Positions 1 to 10,749 of a stretch of DNA of 64,000 nt are shown here, piece by piece. A model generated the notes under the pieces. The model was not told where the DNA came from and made no database searches. It saw only the letters and a list, made by a program, of their open reading frames with translations. Positions within the stretch are counted from its first letter, which is position 1; every line of letters starts with the position of its first letter. This stretch comes from Gari tellinella. Taxonomy: Eukaryota; Mollusca; Bivalvia; Cardiida; Psammobiidae. Both the position numbers and the translations under genes were made by a program. The DNA lies in contig OV277860.1 of assembly GCA_922989275.2 (NCBI GenBank), positions 47,562,400 to 47,626,399 on the forward strand, written 5' to 3'.

Positions 1-176
1 TACAGAGCTCCAGATAAGGGAGGGTGTATTTAAAACCTAAAATATTTATCTCTATATATGATGTAACCGCTCATTAGAATCGTCTCGAAGATGCGTAGTG
101 ACACCATGGGAATTGTGCTGAAATGAGTGAGAAAATGTTGAATTTGTTCAGCTTGTTACTCACTCTTATCTGGAGC
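1..176. repeat. hAT-like MITE, CAGGGCTCCAGATAAG family
   Basis: The right end reads CTTATCTGGAGCCCTG and the left end carries the inverted match GAGCTCCAGATAAG. The middle holds 'attagaatcgtctc' and 'gacaccat', which recur at 59687-59877 and 56444-56551. The left end is cut by the window edge or lies just inside it. The CAG-type terminus suggests hAT, but no clean target duplication is visible here. Confidence 0.6.
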
Positions 177-870
177 CCTGGATTTATATCTAGAGCACTC
201 GGCAACTGAGTCGACTGAACATTTTTGCCTTTATATCACCAAGTATGCGTTGTCACCATTCAATAACTCTGTCAACACTAAGTAACTATTGTGGATTATT
301 ATATTCCCTTGTGGATCATTTTAGTTACCAATACATGAACCAGTCTACTTGGTATTCTATGAACTTATATAAATGTACCTACAAAGCGAGAAAAGAGAAA
401 TTACTGCATTCAAATTTCACAATAAACATGATACCTTACGGAGTTACATGGAAACATATAAATTCGTTAAATATTATTAACAAGATTATAGAAAAATATA
501 ATTAGTTCGTAAAATCATATTTAAAATGAGTTAAATAATTAAAAGACGAATGGCATGATTAAAAAAAAGATTTTTGCATGTGGGGTGGGTTTTTTAAACG
601 GGGAGCAGTTCACAGATCGTAGAACGAAACGTTTTAAACAATACTTTCTGTATAAGGTACGTGGCTGCATAAAACTTGTTGAAAGTGAAATACCTTCGAA
701 ACTTTGTCCCTGTACAAGATCTATGCTGTCTATCTTATTGGAACTTTGTGGCATGACAGACTCTGCGCGTTTTCCGAGTTTTTGTCTTTTCTTAATAGCT
801 AATGTAATAGTTTCGATAATATATTTATTAAACACTGACCAAAGTTTTGAATATATGAATATTCAATGAG
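177..870. repeat. dispersed repeat shared with 56.6-56.9 kb
   Basis: Positions about 361-559 align with 56640-56888: both contain 'aaagcgagaaaaga', 'catgata', 'ggagtt.catggaaacat' and end in 'atggcatgattaa'. Both copies sit beside a CAGGGCTCC MITE. The rest (560-870) has overlapping open frames on both strands that resemble nothing recognised. Nothing is recognised at 871-1126. Confidence 0.5.
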
Positions 871-1231
871 AACAGGGGCTTAAACTTTCTACATAAAAAG
901 TTGATATCTAGCATCTTAAATACTGTCTTTTTATCTTCATCGAAATCATAGCTGAACTATACTGTTCACCTACTCGACACTATACCCGTCTATAGTATAC
1001 CATATAATGTCACACTATTGTAACGTGCACCGGGCCAACGGTATACCCTGCCGGTCACCCATCCAATTACTGACCAATTACTAACTTCGCAACCGAGACA
1101 AACGCTTAGACAATCTGGCCATAAAAGCCGGTGTAATTAAATAAAGTGACCCACGTAATAACGTAATAGAGTAATAGACTCCCCGGTCGAACTATTTCAG
1201 AAAAGTGATTTTTTTTGCCGTAATAGAATGA

Positions 1232-1251
1232 CCCCCCCCCCCCCCCCCCCC
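1232..1251. repeat. C20 homopolymer tract
   Basis: Twenty consecutive C lie in the left inverted end of the 7.7 kb element, preceded by 'gtaatagaatga'. It mirrors the G tract at 8791. The exact length may be a sequencing or assembly approximation. Confidence 0.9.
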
Positions 1252-1385
1252 TGTCTATGCTAGGGCGTCACTTCATTTCAGGTATAACATGAAATAAAGT
1301 GACCCCCTCATAATATTATGACCCCCTTCGAAATATTACGAAAATGTGACTCCCTTGTCGTAAACAAATGCCCCCTCCCCCATCC

Positions 1386-2280
1386 CCAACTGAAGACTCA
1401 TTCTTCATATTAGGGTATTATTCCACAAAAACAGTATCGCAGGCACCTTAAACGAATTAAATATGGTAATATGCTCTGATTTTGTTACTCATAGATACAT
1501 TTGTACGTAGGGTCACCAATCTACATCCATAATATGTTTTTGAGATTGTGTCATTGTTTGTTTCTATTTTATGGTAGTCAAAGTATCCAATATAAGGGTC
1601 ATTTATCCTGTCTCTACTAACTTTGACTATAAGAACAGCTTGCTGTAATCTATCTATGGTGTTATTGGCAACAAAAAATACCATTTTTATTACATTTTCT
1701 CGTAATATTTCTGTTACTGCCTACTTTCACTTGTCTAAAACCTAAAACAAAATCACAAATGACAACAGATCTCTGTCAACGGGTTTCCGAACAGATACGC
1801 TACATTTTAATCAACCTTATAACCGTATGACATGCGTTTACTTACTCTGCAATTAAAATCTTCCCTTGTTACCATTCCCCAGAGAAAATATAGAGAGGTT
1901 GAGACGTAAATTCATTCTTAAACGTACATAATTGATCTAAACATGAGCAGATACGTTACAAAAACAGATACGCAAGGGCGATACGGGTGTCTATAGATCT
2001 ATAAATTCCCTGAAAAGTGATGCAACCTTAAAATGCAATATTTGTATTTAAATGAATGTGTTCTAAGTTTTTTTTATATGCGGTTGATTCTCACTAACAC
2101 TTTAGAATCAGACCTATACGTCACATTTATGTGAAGATGCAAATCTTATGCATTGTCAAGTGACTAGTTTGTCATTAAAATTCGTTATAATATATTTATC
2201 ATGGACTTAGTTTGATTGAAAACTATCTAAATTGCATGTATGGTACATTTTGAAGTTGTCTGGCATCATTTTAAAATGTT
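1386..2280. other. no gene seen
   Basis: AT-rich sequence with only short chance open frames. No splice-bounded coding signal and no repeat matching the rest of the window were recognised. Confidence 0.5.
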
Positions 2281-2416
2281 ATATGTAACCACAGGTACTT
2301 GACACATACATCTAGATCTATTGCCAAAAAAATAAAAATTATTTTACTAAAAAAAATTATTTTTATTTTTTTGGTAAAAGATTTATTTGTATGTGTGAAG
2401 TACCTGTGTATGTAAC
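2281..2416. repeat. foldback repeat, 'acaggtact..cacatac' arms
   Basis: The left arm 'acaggtacttgacacatac' is matched inversely by 'gtatgtgtgaagtacctgt'. Further inside, 'ccaaaaaaataaaaat' is matched by 'atttttatttttttgg', so the segment folds into one long hairpin. It is probably a small MITE; no target duplication was assigned. Confidence 0.6.
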
Positions 2417-3033
2417 GTATCTGTTCCGCTAAATTGGATGGTATAGTCTCCAACCGTATAGATTTTGTAGCTTATTATTCAAATTTTCACATACAAATAT
2501 ACTGACTTTCAGATTTTTGAAAAACACGGGTTTTACTCTAATCTGAGAGTGTCCGTTTTCCAATCTGAAATGTTTTCCCTATCTGAAGAATGAATATGAA
2601 ATATGTTGACCCCTAAATAGATCAAACCCGCTACCTTCCAACCCCAAGCTGGTGCCGACATTATGTACATGTATAACATGCACTCGCAATTAAGTCCTTG
2701 ATTAAGTTGATCTTATCTTTAGTTTACCCTTATACCTCAAGAAAGCTCAAATGGACAATTCTAGTTTTCAATTAAGTCTAGTCCATTTTTGACTTTTTAG
2801 GGTTGATTTTTACAATATAGAGATCCCGCTCTATACAACGACACCCAATCGGAGACAAGCTGTTTGTCAGTCATTATTATATCTCTTCTATACTTAGATG
2901 TAACGTTGAGAAACACCAGCAGACGACATTGCAACTATAAAAAAGTTCGACATTATTGTCCTTTTCAGGGAACTGCGGCAAGGGTCGTTGTTAGGAGGGA
3001 GTCGTTGTTCCGTTGATCTGCTGCAAATGACAA
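2417..3033. other. repeat remnants, no gene
   Basis: Position 2750-2800 has 'aaatggacaattc' and 'agtctagtccattttt', matching one arm of the TTAA MITE family at 33284 and 51138. Position 2835-3010 has 'cgacacccaatcggagacaa' and 'gggagtcgttgttc', matching the modules at 50.9 kb and 48.0 kb. No coding sequence is recognised. Confidence 0.5.
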
Positions 3034-4130
3034 CAAGGTCCGTATACGGTCCAATATCGCTCAGCTGGAACGACTTGTGTGGCGGCAGTAAAAAGTTGCC
3101 CTGTACTTCATTCTCAGTGTTGTTTTACTTTCTGGTCCTTTGGAATCATTAATTACGGCGCATTTACAGTTGAAAGTTGAATTCCGCTTAAGCTGGTGCT
3201 AGGGGACATGAACACTGTTGCATATTTCAGTATTGCTCATGAACAGACTCAATTAAACCGAGTCTGCAATTTTCAGTATTTGCTTTGTTTTCTGTGCTTT
3301 CAAAGGATCTCCCCTTATTCAAAACTTATATAATTTACAACAGCAGATGTTAAGTGCTTGTGTGGCGGCTGTAAAAGTCGCCCCGTACTTCATTCTCAGT
3401 GTTGTTATACTTTCTGGTCCTTTGGAATCATTGATTTCGGCGCATTTACAGTTGAAAGTTGAATTCCGCTTAAGCTGGTGCTAGGGGGCGTGAGCACTGT
3501 TGCATATTTCAGTATTGCTCATGAACAGATTCAATTAAACCGAGTCTGCAATCTTCAGTATTTGCTTTGTTTTCTGTGCTTTCAAAGGATCTCCCCTTAT
3601 TCAGAACTTATGTAAATGAGCTATCTTGGAACGCTGAGAAATTATGAAAATACGAGTGTGCCAACCGCTGAGTATATGCCCAGAGCCATTTTTGAACAAT
3701 AGAGATCACTTGAAAACATTTTAGTAAAATTAGTGACGCACAGAGGTGGCCAATTTGACAACAAAAGAAAATGAAGATTTCAAGAAGATTTCTCAAGGTT
3801 TTATTGAAACGATCTATATTTAGCTAGATATGCAACTGAATAGAACCATTTGAACAATTGGTAAATGCTCTTTTGAAGTTCCATCATGCCAAATATTAAA
3901 GTTCTGGCCATATTAGTTTCAGATAAAAAAAAATTGAAGATTTTACTATATAACTCTATGTAAATCTGTGACCCCGGGGCGGAGTCGTTTTTTACCAATG
4001 CGAATAATTTAAACAAAGTTGACAGTGGATCTGTAGATGATGCTTTGTGCCAAATATCTAAGCTAAAAGGACAAGTTATTGCAATTGACAAATGGTGCAG
4101 ACCCTGATTAGACGGCAACTTTAGGAGCAT
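3034..4130. repeat. long 'TCACCTGAG'-type repeat, truncated copy
   Basis: It starts with an 'acaaggtccgtatacggtcc..atatcgctcagctgg' end like 30813. It continues with 'gctgagaaattatgaaaata' and 'actctatgtaaatctgtgacc', as in the copies at 30.8 kb, 45.5 kb and 56.9 kb. The expected right end 'agctcacc..gtgagcta' is missing, so it is 3'-truncated. It also carries a tandem duplication at 3074-3612. Confidence 0.65.
3074..3612. repeat. 283-bp tandem duplication, two copies
   Basis: Units begin at 3074 and 3357 with 'cttgtgtggcggc' and run through 'acttcattctcagtgttgtt' and 'ggatctccccttattca'. The two copies are nearly identical, which suggests a recent duplication inside the older repeat. Confidence 0.85.
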
Positions 4131-4537
4131 TAGAATGTAGAGATTTATATACTTTACAAATGTTGATTAATGTTCATTTTACTTTTGAACAGTTTTTTTA
4201 AATCTTATTAGACGGACGGTCGAGATGCTCGTTAGATCTGGTCCCAAAATATTTACAATGACCACCAATTACGGTAACCCTTTAAGTGTCATGTTCGAAA
4301 ACTAAGACATGAAATCAGTTTGGATCTAGATAAGAAATAGAGGATTGGTTTTGGCCTTTTTTTGCCGAAACGTATTTAACCTTTTACCACCATAAGCACC
4401 TACAGTCGTTTTTGCAAAAAGTTTGGAGCTAGATCAGTCGCTTAGTAGCCTGCCGGTTGTTCAGTATACCCGTATACCGAAATAATGATAAGTCATGCAG
4501 CTGTAAATCTAACCTTAAAATATTCTCGGAAATAGTT
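4131..4537. other. no gene seen
   Basis: Spacer between the truncated long repeat and the 1.9 kb foldback element. No coding or repeat signal was recognised. Confidence 0.5.
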
Positions 4538-4543
4538 TTTAGA

Positions 4544-6467
4544 ACTACAGTCGGGCCACTTTGGCCTCAAAACAGAAAATGACGTCACGAGGTGTCCACG
4601 TCATCGGCGTGACGTTTATGCCCGTCATCACGCGACCATGAGTCATCACGGGGTCATCACGAGACCCTGAGTAATCACGGGACCCTGAGTCATCACGGGG
4701 TCCTGAGTCAACGAGTCATCACTAAGTCATCACCGGGTCATCACGAGACCCTGAGTCATCACGCGGTCATCACCCGTCGGATCATTAGGACACATCCTTT
4801 CTGAAGGAAAACTGAAGTGGTGAGTACTTGAATAGTAAGACTATTAAATACACCAAGCAGACCTGATCAGGGTCTACACTGTCTTGCGAATGATGTATAG
4901 ACTACTATCCCACACAGTAAGGTTTCAAAAATACCAAAACGATGAAATTATTGTTTGAGGACAAGTCAGTTGCCAACTTATTAGAACCAAACTGTTGGTG
5001 AACGCGGGCAAATTCTCGCGTACATTAATACTCGTTTATTATAATCAATAGACAGAACAGGTTTTTTTGTAAAGAGCACATGACACTGTTAATCTTTTAT
5101 AAACCATTTATCAATTAGAGTATATGTCTTTGGATACAGAAAACGTATACTATGATAACATCAGAAGTGTGTACAGACTAAAAATTGTTTAGCATGCTAA
5201 AGGTCAATGACATATAGGCAAAAACTGTATTCAAGGGGACAGAATAAAACCTTAGTTAAAAGGCCGTGTGCATGAATTGCTCTTCGTGAAGATTTGACGC
5301 AGAATACGTTTGATATACCCCCGCTATACGCGGATTTGACAGTATTTCATGAAAGTCACCGCGTGGTTACTTTATGGAATGTTTTCGTGACTCATGGGAA
5401 TGACATGTGGCCACGTAGACACGTTGAAGACAGTTTTTAGATTGCGTTAAGCAACTGTATTAAATATTATCTTCTTTAAGTCTTGTCTTTAAGATAGGCT
5501 AGATTGTAAGGGTAAAAACGCAAATATTGATGCACCCATATAGTGTAGTTAGTTTGATATATATCCGTTATACGAGGGTTTGACAGTATTGACAAAGACT
5601 TTAAGTTGGCTGAAACTCTTCGCTGTACAGTACTTACGATGACCGTTCGGAAAAATATATCATCCGCTTGGAGCTTTTTTATATTTAGAGGGAAAAGAGG
5701 ATTGTTTGATTTCTGATCGGTTTCCGCGTTAGCAAACGTCTAGATGCGGTTGAGCGGATCGCTAGGATTTAAATCTAAACTGTTTACCATATAGAAGCGA
5801 TGTCTTCACAGGATAAGGGTTTGTTTATGTTTGAAACGGACATACTGCTTAAATATACTTAACTTAAACTTTTATCTGTTGCTTTTAACGTAACGGTAAA
5901 TAGTGTAGATTCACATTAAACGGTACATTTAGGTCTACTCAGTTGGGTTAGGGAAAAGGGGTAATTAAACGAAGTATGCCATAACGAATTGTTATATGTA
6001 TTGAGGTATAGAATTTGGTATATGTAGGAATGCGATCTGCGCGGACTGAACAGTTAAAAGTTCGATTGACCTAAAGTGGATTCGTAATTGACAGTACAGT
6101 CAACACGTTCTTAAATAGGCTACTTTCTGTATAAGGTTGGTTCTGCTTTTAATATAGACCTTCCGTGTCTCTATAGAGACGTTTTATTACGTCGTGGAAA
6201 ATGACTCGGCGTTCGCGTTTTAATGATTCGGGACCGGGTGATGACCGCGTGATGACTCAGGGTCTCGTGATGACCCGGTGATGACTTAGTGATGACTCGT
6301 TGACTCAGGACCCCGTGATGACTCAGGGTCCCGTGATGACTCAGGGTCTCGGGATGACCCCGTGATGACTCACGGTCGCATGATGACGGGCGTAAACGTC
6401 ACGCCGATGACGTGGATACCTCGTGACGTCATTTCCTGTTTTGAGGCCAAAGTGGCCCGACTGTAGT
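4544..6467. mobile_element. 1.9 kb foldback transposon, 245-bp TIRs, 6-bp TSD
   Basis: Terminal inverted repeats of about 245 bp (4544-4787 and 6221-6467) start ACTACAGTCGGGCCACTTTG and are roughly 95% identical by eye. TTTAGA flanks both ends directly (4538-4543 and 6468-6473), a perfect 6-bp target duplication. Each arm contains a short-period repeat based on 'gagtcatcacgggacc'. The 1.43 kb middle shows no coding sequence, only a repeated 'gatat..ccg.tatacg.g' motif near 5310 and 5555. It is a non-autonomous DNA element. The superfamily is uncertain: a 6-bp duplication with long arms recalls Polintons, but the terminal bases do not match. Confidence 0.85.
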
Positions 6468-6473
6468 TTTAGA

Positions 6474-6770
6474 CAGACGATGCTTTGGAGATGAAAGGGG
6501 TCAAGCTTAAGATAAATGTCCTGTAGGAATTGAAAGGGTATTATTTTTAATAATTATAAATGGTTTAATGTTTTGGCACCTTTTATGCTACTCTGTCAAG
6601 TGCGACAATACTGGTGTCTACAAATAGTCTAGGTCCAGATCCGAGGCCGCGAAACTTGGCGTCGTAATAGTGTTAAAACGATTCCACGCTCAAACTGGTG
6701 GGGGTCCTCTTTGCGCATGTATGCGCATGTACACCGGAAGGTGCTGCGTCAGTAAGACGGGTGAAAACGC
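6474..6770. other. no gene seen
   Basis: Spacer with no recognised coding sequence or repeat. Confidence 0.5.
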
Positions 6771-6856
6771 GACAGTACGACGGTGATAATGCTGTAAAGA
6801 TGCGGTAATTAAATCACTCGGCCTACGGCCCCGTGATTTAATAACTTCGCAGCTCA

Positions 6857-8602
6857 CACCCGCTTACAACTCCGTTACAATGGGGCGCGCTTCAGAACGA
6901 CGAGTTTTGGTACAGCTTCAGACATACAAGTGTTACGGATTCCGTCCATGGCAGTTGTAGATGTAGAGCGGTGGTATGTAAAAACAGATAATTCAAGCCT
7001 GATATCAAACAAATATACTCAAAAAAATTTCTAATCGGTCACCTTATATTTCATTCAGAAAAAGCAATATGACGCTATAATTAACCATGTTATTGTGTTA
7101 CAATGCCAATGTAATCAATTTGGAAACAGATTATCACAATTTGTCGGCTACCACCTTTCCGTCTAAGCTTAAACAACAACTTCTGTGAAGGGACCCCATA
7201 ATTTGAAAGTCACAAGAGTTCTTAGGCCCAATGTTAGTAATGAGTATTGCCCTTGTCAGCTGCAATAACAGTTTCGTTTTGACTTCTAATAGACGAGAAT
7301 AATTCAGCAAAAGTATTGACGACCTAACTTTCTCACACATCAACGACGTCACGCTCCAGTGCGTCAATGTTTGGAAGCTGAGGTAAGGGACAAGCACGTT
7401 TCTTGAGAATGTGACAAACGTGCCCTGTAGGGTTAAACTCATCTGTATCATCGGGCCCAAGCTGTTTGATGATGACTTCATCTTCAAGGGGCCGTTGGCA
7501 GTAACTGCCAACATCTAGCAGCCGATTACGTACCGTCTTTGGTGTCACGTTACGGCCGAGTCGACCCTTAAATTGTATTGCCGTGCATGTAACAGAAAGA
7601 AATCTGTCTCTCGGATGTGTCAATACAATGTATCGGTCTTATGGATGTCGTTATCCGCCATTTTGGTTTCCTGGGGCGGTCTGCTCTACTTCCGGTGACG
7701 TCAAATTTCCGCGTTATACAGCCTAAATGGTCGAATGTTTTCGGTTAAAAGTTCTAGTCACATGTAAATGGACAGAAACATTTCCTTATATGGAATACAT
7801 GGACATTAGTCTGGTTTTGTTTCCACTTCCGGAATTCCTCGGTGGTTGAATTTCTTTTGCCGTAAGGATACACCGACGTGCGACATTTCGACGGCTCTGC
7901 CCTTCTCTCCGTGTATCATTCTCGCTATGTTAGGTGTTTTTTGGGCTAGGCAGTCATTTGAGATTATTCTCGTGTAATCTTGGGGGCAGATTCTTTCTTC
8001 CATACTTTGCACGTGCAAATTAGGCTAAACAAGCAACGTCGTTGTTTTGACGTTCACGAAGTAGGAAAACGTGTATAAATCCAAAAATAAGTAGCGCTAA
8101 GACCCTATCATATTGTGTGTAAAATATCATCAATGTGAACTTAGAATTTAAAGACATATGTAGCTTTAAAAAGTGACCGATTAGAAATTTTGTTAAGTAT
8201 ATATCATAAATATTGTGTATTTCTGTTGTTCCGATTAATTCCACGCCTTATGTACAGTTCCTACCCACTTTCCGCGTTTATTACGCGTTTATTATCCGTT
8301 TCGTTAAACGGGTTTCCTAGCCGTTTCTTTACGCGTTTCTTTACACGTTTAAAATAGCCCGGATGTCGGTCTTAATTTTCTAAAGAATACTCTGTCGCGA
8401 CGGGTGGTTTATTGATTTTTGGATCTGGTGTCACTAATCGGATTAGTGGGTTTTTCATCGATAAGATCCGAAATCTCCGCGTGAAATGCACCAATCGCAA
8501 CATCTCTGATATAATCGTTTTTTTACGCGTTTAAAGCGTTCGTTAAGCGTTCGTTAACTCGTTCTGAAGCGCGCCCCATTGTAACGGAGTTGTAAGCGGG
8601 TG
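6857..8602. mobile_element. 1.75 kb element with 44-bp TIRs and GCTCA duplication
   Basis: TIRs at 6857-6900 and 8559-8602 begin CACCCGCTTACAACTCCGTT and match almost perfectly. GCTCA lies directly outside both ends (6852-6856 and 8603-8607), a 5-bp target duplication. Inside is a decayed Tc1-like transposase fragment (7333-7623) that is not expected to mobilise an element with a 5-bp duplication, so it is probably a passenger. 7624-8558 has no other recognised gene. The 5-bp duplication and CAC start recall Transib, but this is only a suggestion. Confidence 0.8.
7333..7623 (-). pseudogene. Tc1-like transposase, internally deleted
   Basis: The minus-strand frame begins with a Tc1/IS630 DNA-binding-domain signature, 'PRDRFLSVT' followed by 'TPKTVRNRLLDVG'. 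After only about 20 residues it jumps to a C-terminal catalytic-domain signature resembling 'NPIEHvWDiL' (here NPTGHVCHILKK) and a 'NIDALERDV' segment. In intact family members these blocks are roughly 170 residues apart, so most of the DDE core is deleted. The final catalytic E of 'IEH' is also replaced by G. A stop follows at about 7333 and no normal C-terminus is seen. Non-functional remnant. Confidence 0.7.
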
Positions 8603-8790
8603 GCTCAACTCTTCCCGAGTTCTATTGCACGATGATACACTCGTTGATGTTATTATTTCTTAAATAATAGTAAACAGACACACGTTTGCATAGGGGGTCA
8701 TTACATTATGGGGGTCACTTTATTTCATGAGCGGTCTCATTGTTTCACGTAAGGGGGTCATAATATTTCGACCGGGGGTCACTCTATTAC

Positions 8791-8817
8791 GGGGGGGGGG
8801 GGGGGGGGGGGGGGGGG
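8791..8817. repeat. G27 homopolymer tract
   Basis: Twenty-seven consecutive G in the right inverted end of the 7.7 kb element, following 'gggggtcactctattac'. It is the mirror of the C20 tract at 1232. It could form G-quadruplex structure on the plus strand. Confidence 0.9.
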
Positions 8818-9096
8818 CTTTATTTCATTACACCGGCTTCCACAGTCAGACTGTAGAAGTGTTTGTATACCGTCCATTTCCGTCACAATATTTGGTCAGG
8901 TTAATGTTTTTCACCTATGTGACTAATCATTTTGGCCACTAAAGTATTGATTTTTGCATTCTGACAAACTGAAAATGTGATTATTATACATCCGCCTTTC
9001 AGGGAAATATAAATAGCAGACCAACATGCCATTAAACCATTTGCTTGAACTCTATACTTTGTTTACCCAAATGTGTAAAGACAAAATGTTACGTAC

Positions 9097-10311
9097 CTTT
9101 CGCTTGTCGAATATTTCATTACATCTGCATTCTGTAAAGCTGTCTTTCGTGGAAATGTACTTTTCGGAGCCAATACCCAATAAGGCTGTGAAGCGATCAT
9201 CAAAGTTATAAAACCGTCGCCATTCTGTGCAGTCGATATCCGCGTGTCCAATAGCTCCATTTAGGATGCAAAAATAACAGATTACATTTTGGTAAGGCTT
9301 CACGACAGTCCTGTAAGCGTAATTGTAGTTTGAGCACGAGTCCAAAAGAAATGATTCGATGTCTTTATCTATATTATGGGAATCCATATTGCATTGTTTG
9401 TGTTTATTTTCTCCCTTGGGCAGATGTAGACACAATGGATCCTCCACGTTTATCTTGAGCTGATTCGGTGGTACAAATACGATATCTATTTGCCTATTGA
9501 CGACCTTGATAATAGATTGGTATGTAGAAGAGGAATTTGAAATATTGTCTAAGAAAGCAGATCCATACTGACTTGGTAAAACTATTCGCAATGTCCACGG
9601 TGCCACGCTGACGTCAGCGTTACATTCCGCACAGTACTTGTTCCTGTATGTACGGTCTGTGGCGGGGGAGTACACCGGTGTTATTTGGTCACGGTACAGA
9701 ACATCTGGATACCTACATTTCTGTTTCGTTGTTTCACTTGCAGTATTTGAAAGAAAACAGGCAACTACCATGTAATACGATTGTCCGTAAAATGCATTGG
9801 GCACTTCAGTACTGTCTTGTACATATTGTTTAATGCTTGAATGTACACATTCTTGTAAAATAGTTGGTGTCCGTTGTTCTACTTTGTTCGTTTCAATTTT
9901 CGAGTTCAACACGGGGCAGCAATTTCTTCTTTCCAAACAGCTGTTTGCACAAGAGCATGCCTTGCAACAACCTTTAATGTACGGAGAAAGATTCACAAGA
10001 TTTCGTCTCGCTGCAGTAACCGAGTCGGATGCATTGGCAAAAATCCATTCATAAAACACGGTGCTCTCATTTAACGCAGTGCTCGTCCAGTCAGTTTTGA
10101 GGTCCTCATCAGCTGGGCAGAATACTGAGTCTGGACAAAAGATTGCCAGCAAGGCGAAGAAATTGCCATCAAATGTAGACGTGTTGTCAAAGGCATTGGG
10201 AATCGTGTGAGAGACTTCATTGTATGCATCAAGTAACTGGTCATCGCCAAGCGCTTTAGTCAATATCCAAATTGTTGAATGTACCAATAAGACATGGCGA
10301 ACGTCTTTCAT
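9097..10311 (-). CDS. cysteine-rich ectodomain exon of adhesion-like GPCR
   Basis: A single exon encodes 405 residues. A hydrophobic N-terminus (residues 6-20) suggests a signal peptide. A cysteine cluster at residues 114-132 (GCCKACSCANSC..NCC) follows, then 'YRNKYCAEC' near 222-230 and 'YQNVICYFC' near 340-348. Paired 'NKYCAECN'-like motifs are known from large ectodomains of orphan adhesion/secretin-type GPCRs expanded in molluscs and annelids. The membrane part is absent here. The exon ends at a consensus donor (AAAG|GTACGT, donor bases 9091-9096) exactly on a codon boundary. The open frame runs 14 codons beyond the donor to a stop, which is probably intronic. Seven bases before the ATG, a strong acceptor-like TTTTATTTGCAG suggests a 5' UTR exon upstream. 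No later exon was recognised between 1 and 9096. Several Asn-X-Ser/Thr sites fit a secreted or surface domain. The receptor assignment is inferred; a soluble protein is possible. Confidence 0.6.
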
Positions 10312-10331
10312 TATTAATCTGCAAATAAAAA

Positions 10332-10505
10332 TACAGACGAAACTTGATACTTCGAATTCGCTTAAAACGATCTTATCAGTTTTTCATAAGCTTAATTTCG
10401 ATAATTCGATCCCGCCTTAGTCGAATACACACGTATTTCAAAGTTAAAACGTGGCTAAGCCACGTTTTAACTTTGAAATAGGGGTATGTTCGAACGGAAT
10501 AATTA
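10332..10505. repeat. TA-type MITE with 'aacgtggcttagccacgtt' core
   Basis: A palindromic core, 'caaagttaaaacgtggct' with its inverse, lies at about 10438-10480. The left arm matches the copy at 58738-59084 ('cttcgaattcgctt'). It starts just upstream of the ATG exon of the GPCR-like gene, so it lies in that gene's 5' intron or promoter region. Confidence 0.6.
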
Positions 10506-10616
10506 AAACGCAAACGAAATGTTACATAATCTACAAAATAACTTTATTTGGAACTGTTTGCGATTCTTTTCAGTATGAGCGATAATAGGGGTTATCTTAA
10601 TATAGACAACCAGCAG

Positions 10617-10738
10617 TTATTTGAGTTTGTAGGCTGTGTGTTACTTTGTCCCATCGGCCGTAACAGTACTTATTTATTGGAGCTTGTAAGTTGTATTTTA
10701 CTCTGTCCCATCGGCCGCAATAGTAATTATATAGCCTC
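10617..10738. repeat. two-copy tandem repeat, 'tgtcccatcggccg'
   Basis: The segment 'gtaggctgtgtgttactttg' plus 'tcccatcggccgtaacagta' recurs about 55 bp later with small changes. Short local duplication; no gene. Confidence 0.6.
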
Positions 10739-10749
10739 TGCCCGTTAAC

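Larger units (their letters stand above)
6771..8660. repeat. MITE split by a 1.75 kb insertion
   Basis: The left part contains 'ggtaattaaatcactcgg' and 'gtgatttaataacttcgca'. The right part (8603-8660) contains 'gctcaactcttcccgag' and 'attgcacgatgatacac'. Removing 6857-8602 plus one GCTCA joins these into a sequence that parallels the intact copy at 13252-13390. This confirms a single precise insertion. Confidence 0.7.
1127..8837. mobile_element. 7.7 kb outer element with degenerate inverted ends
   Basis: The left end at 1127 reads GCCGGTGTAATTAAATAAAG. The right end at 8837 gives, in reverse complement, GCCGGTGTAATGAAATAAAG. Inside both ends lie imperfect inverted copies of short units built on 'ataaagtgaccccc' and 'gtaatagagtgaccccc' (1127-1385 and 8690-8837). 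The copies include a C20 tract on the left and a G27 tract on the right in mirrored positions. Several other elements are nested inside. No transposase of its own and no clear target duplication were found, so it is either a non-autonomous element or two inverted copies of a smaller repeat. Confidence 0.5.

Noticed and set aside
555..869. Overlapping open frames on both strands
   Set aside because: Neither has a recognisable domain, and the surrounding sequence is dispersed repeat.
8727..8942. Plus-strand open frame with a polyglycine run
   Set aside because: The glycines come from the G27 homopolymer in a transposon end. There is no other protein-like feature.
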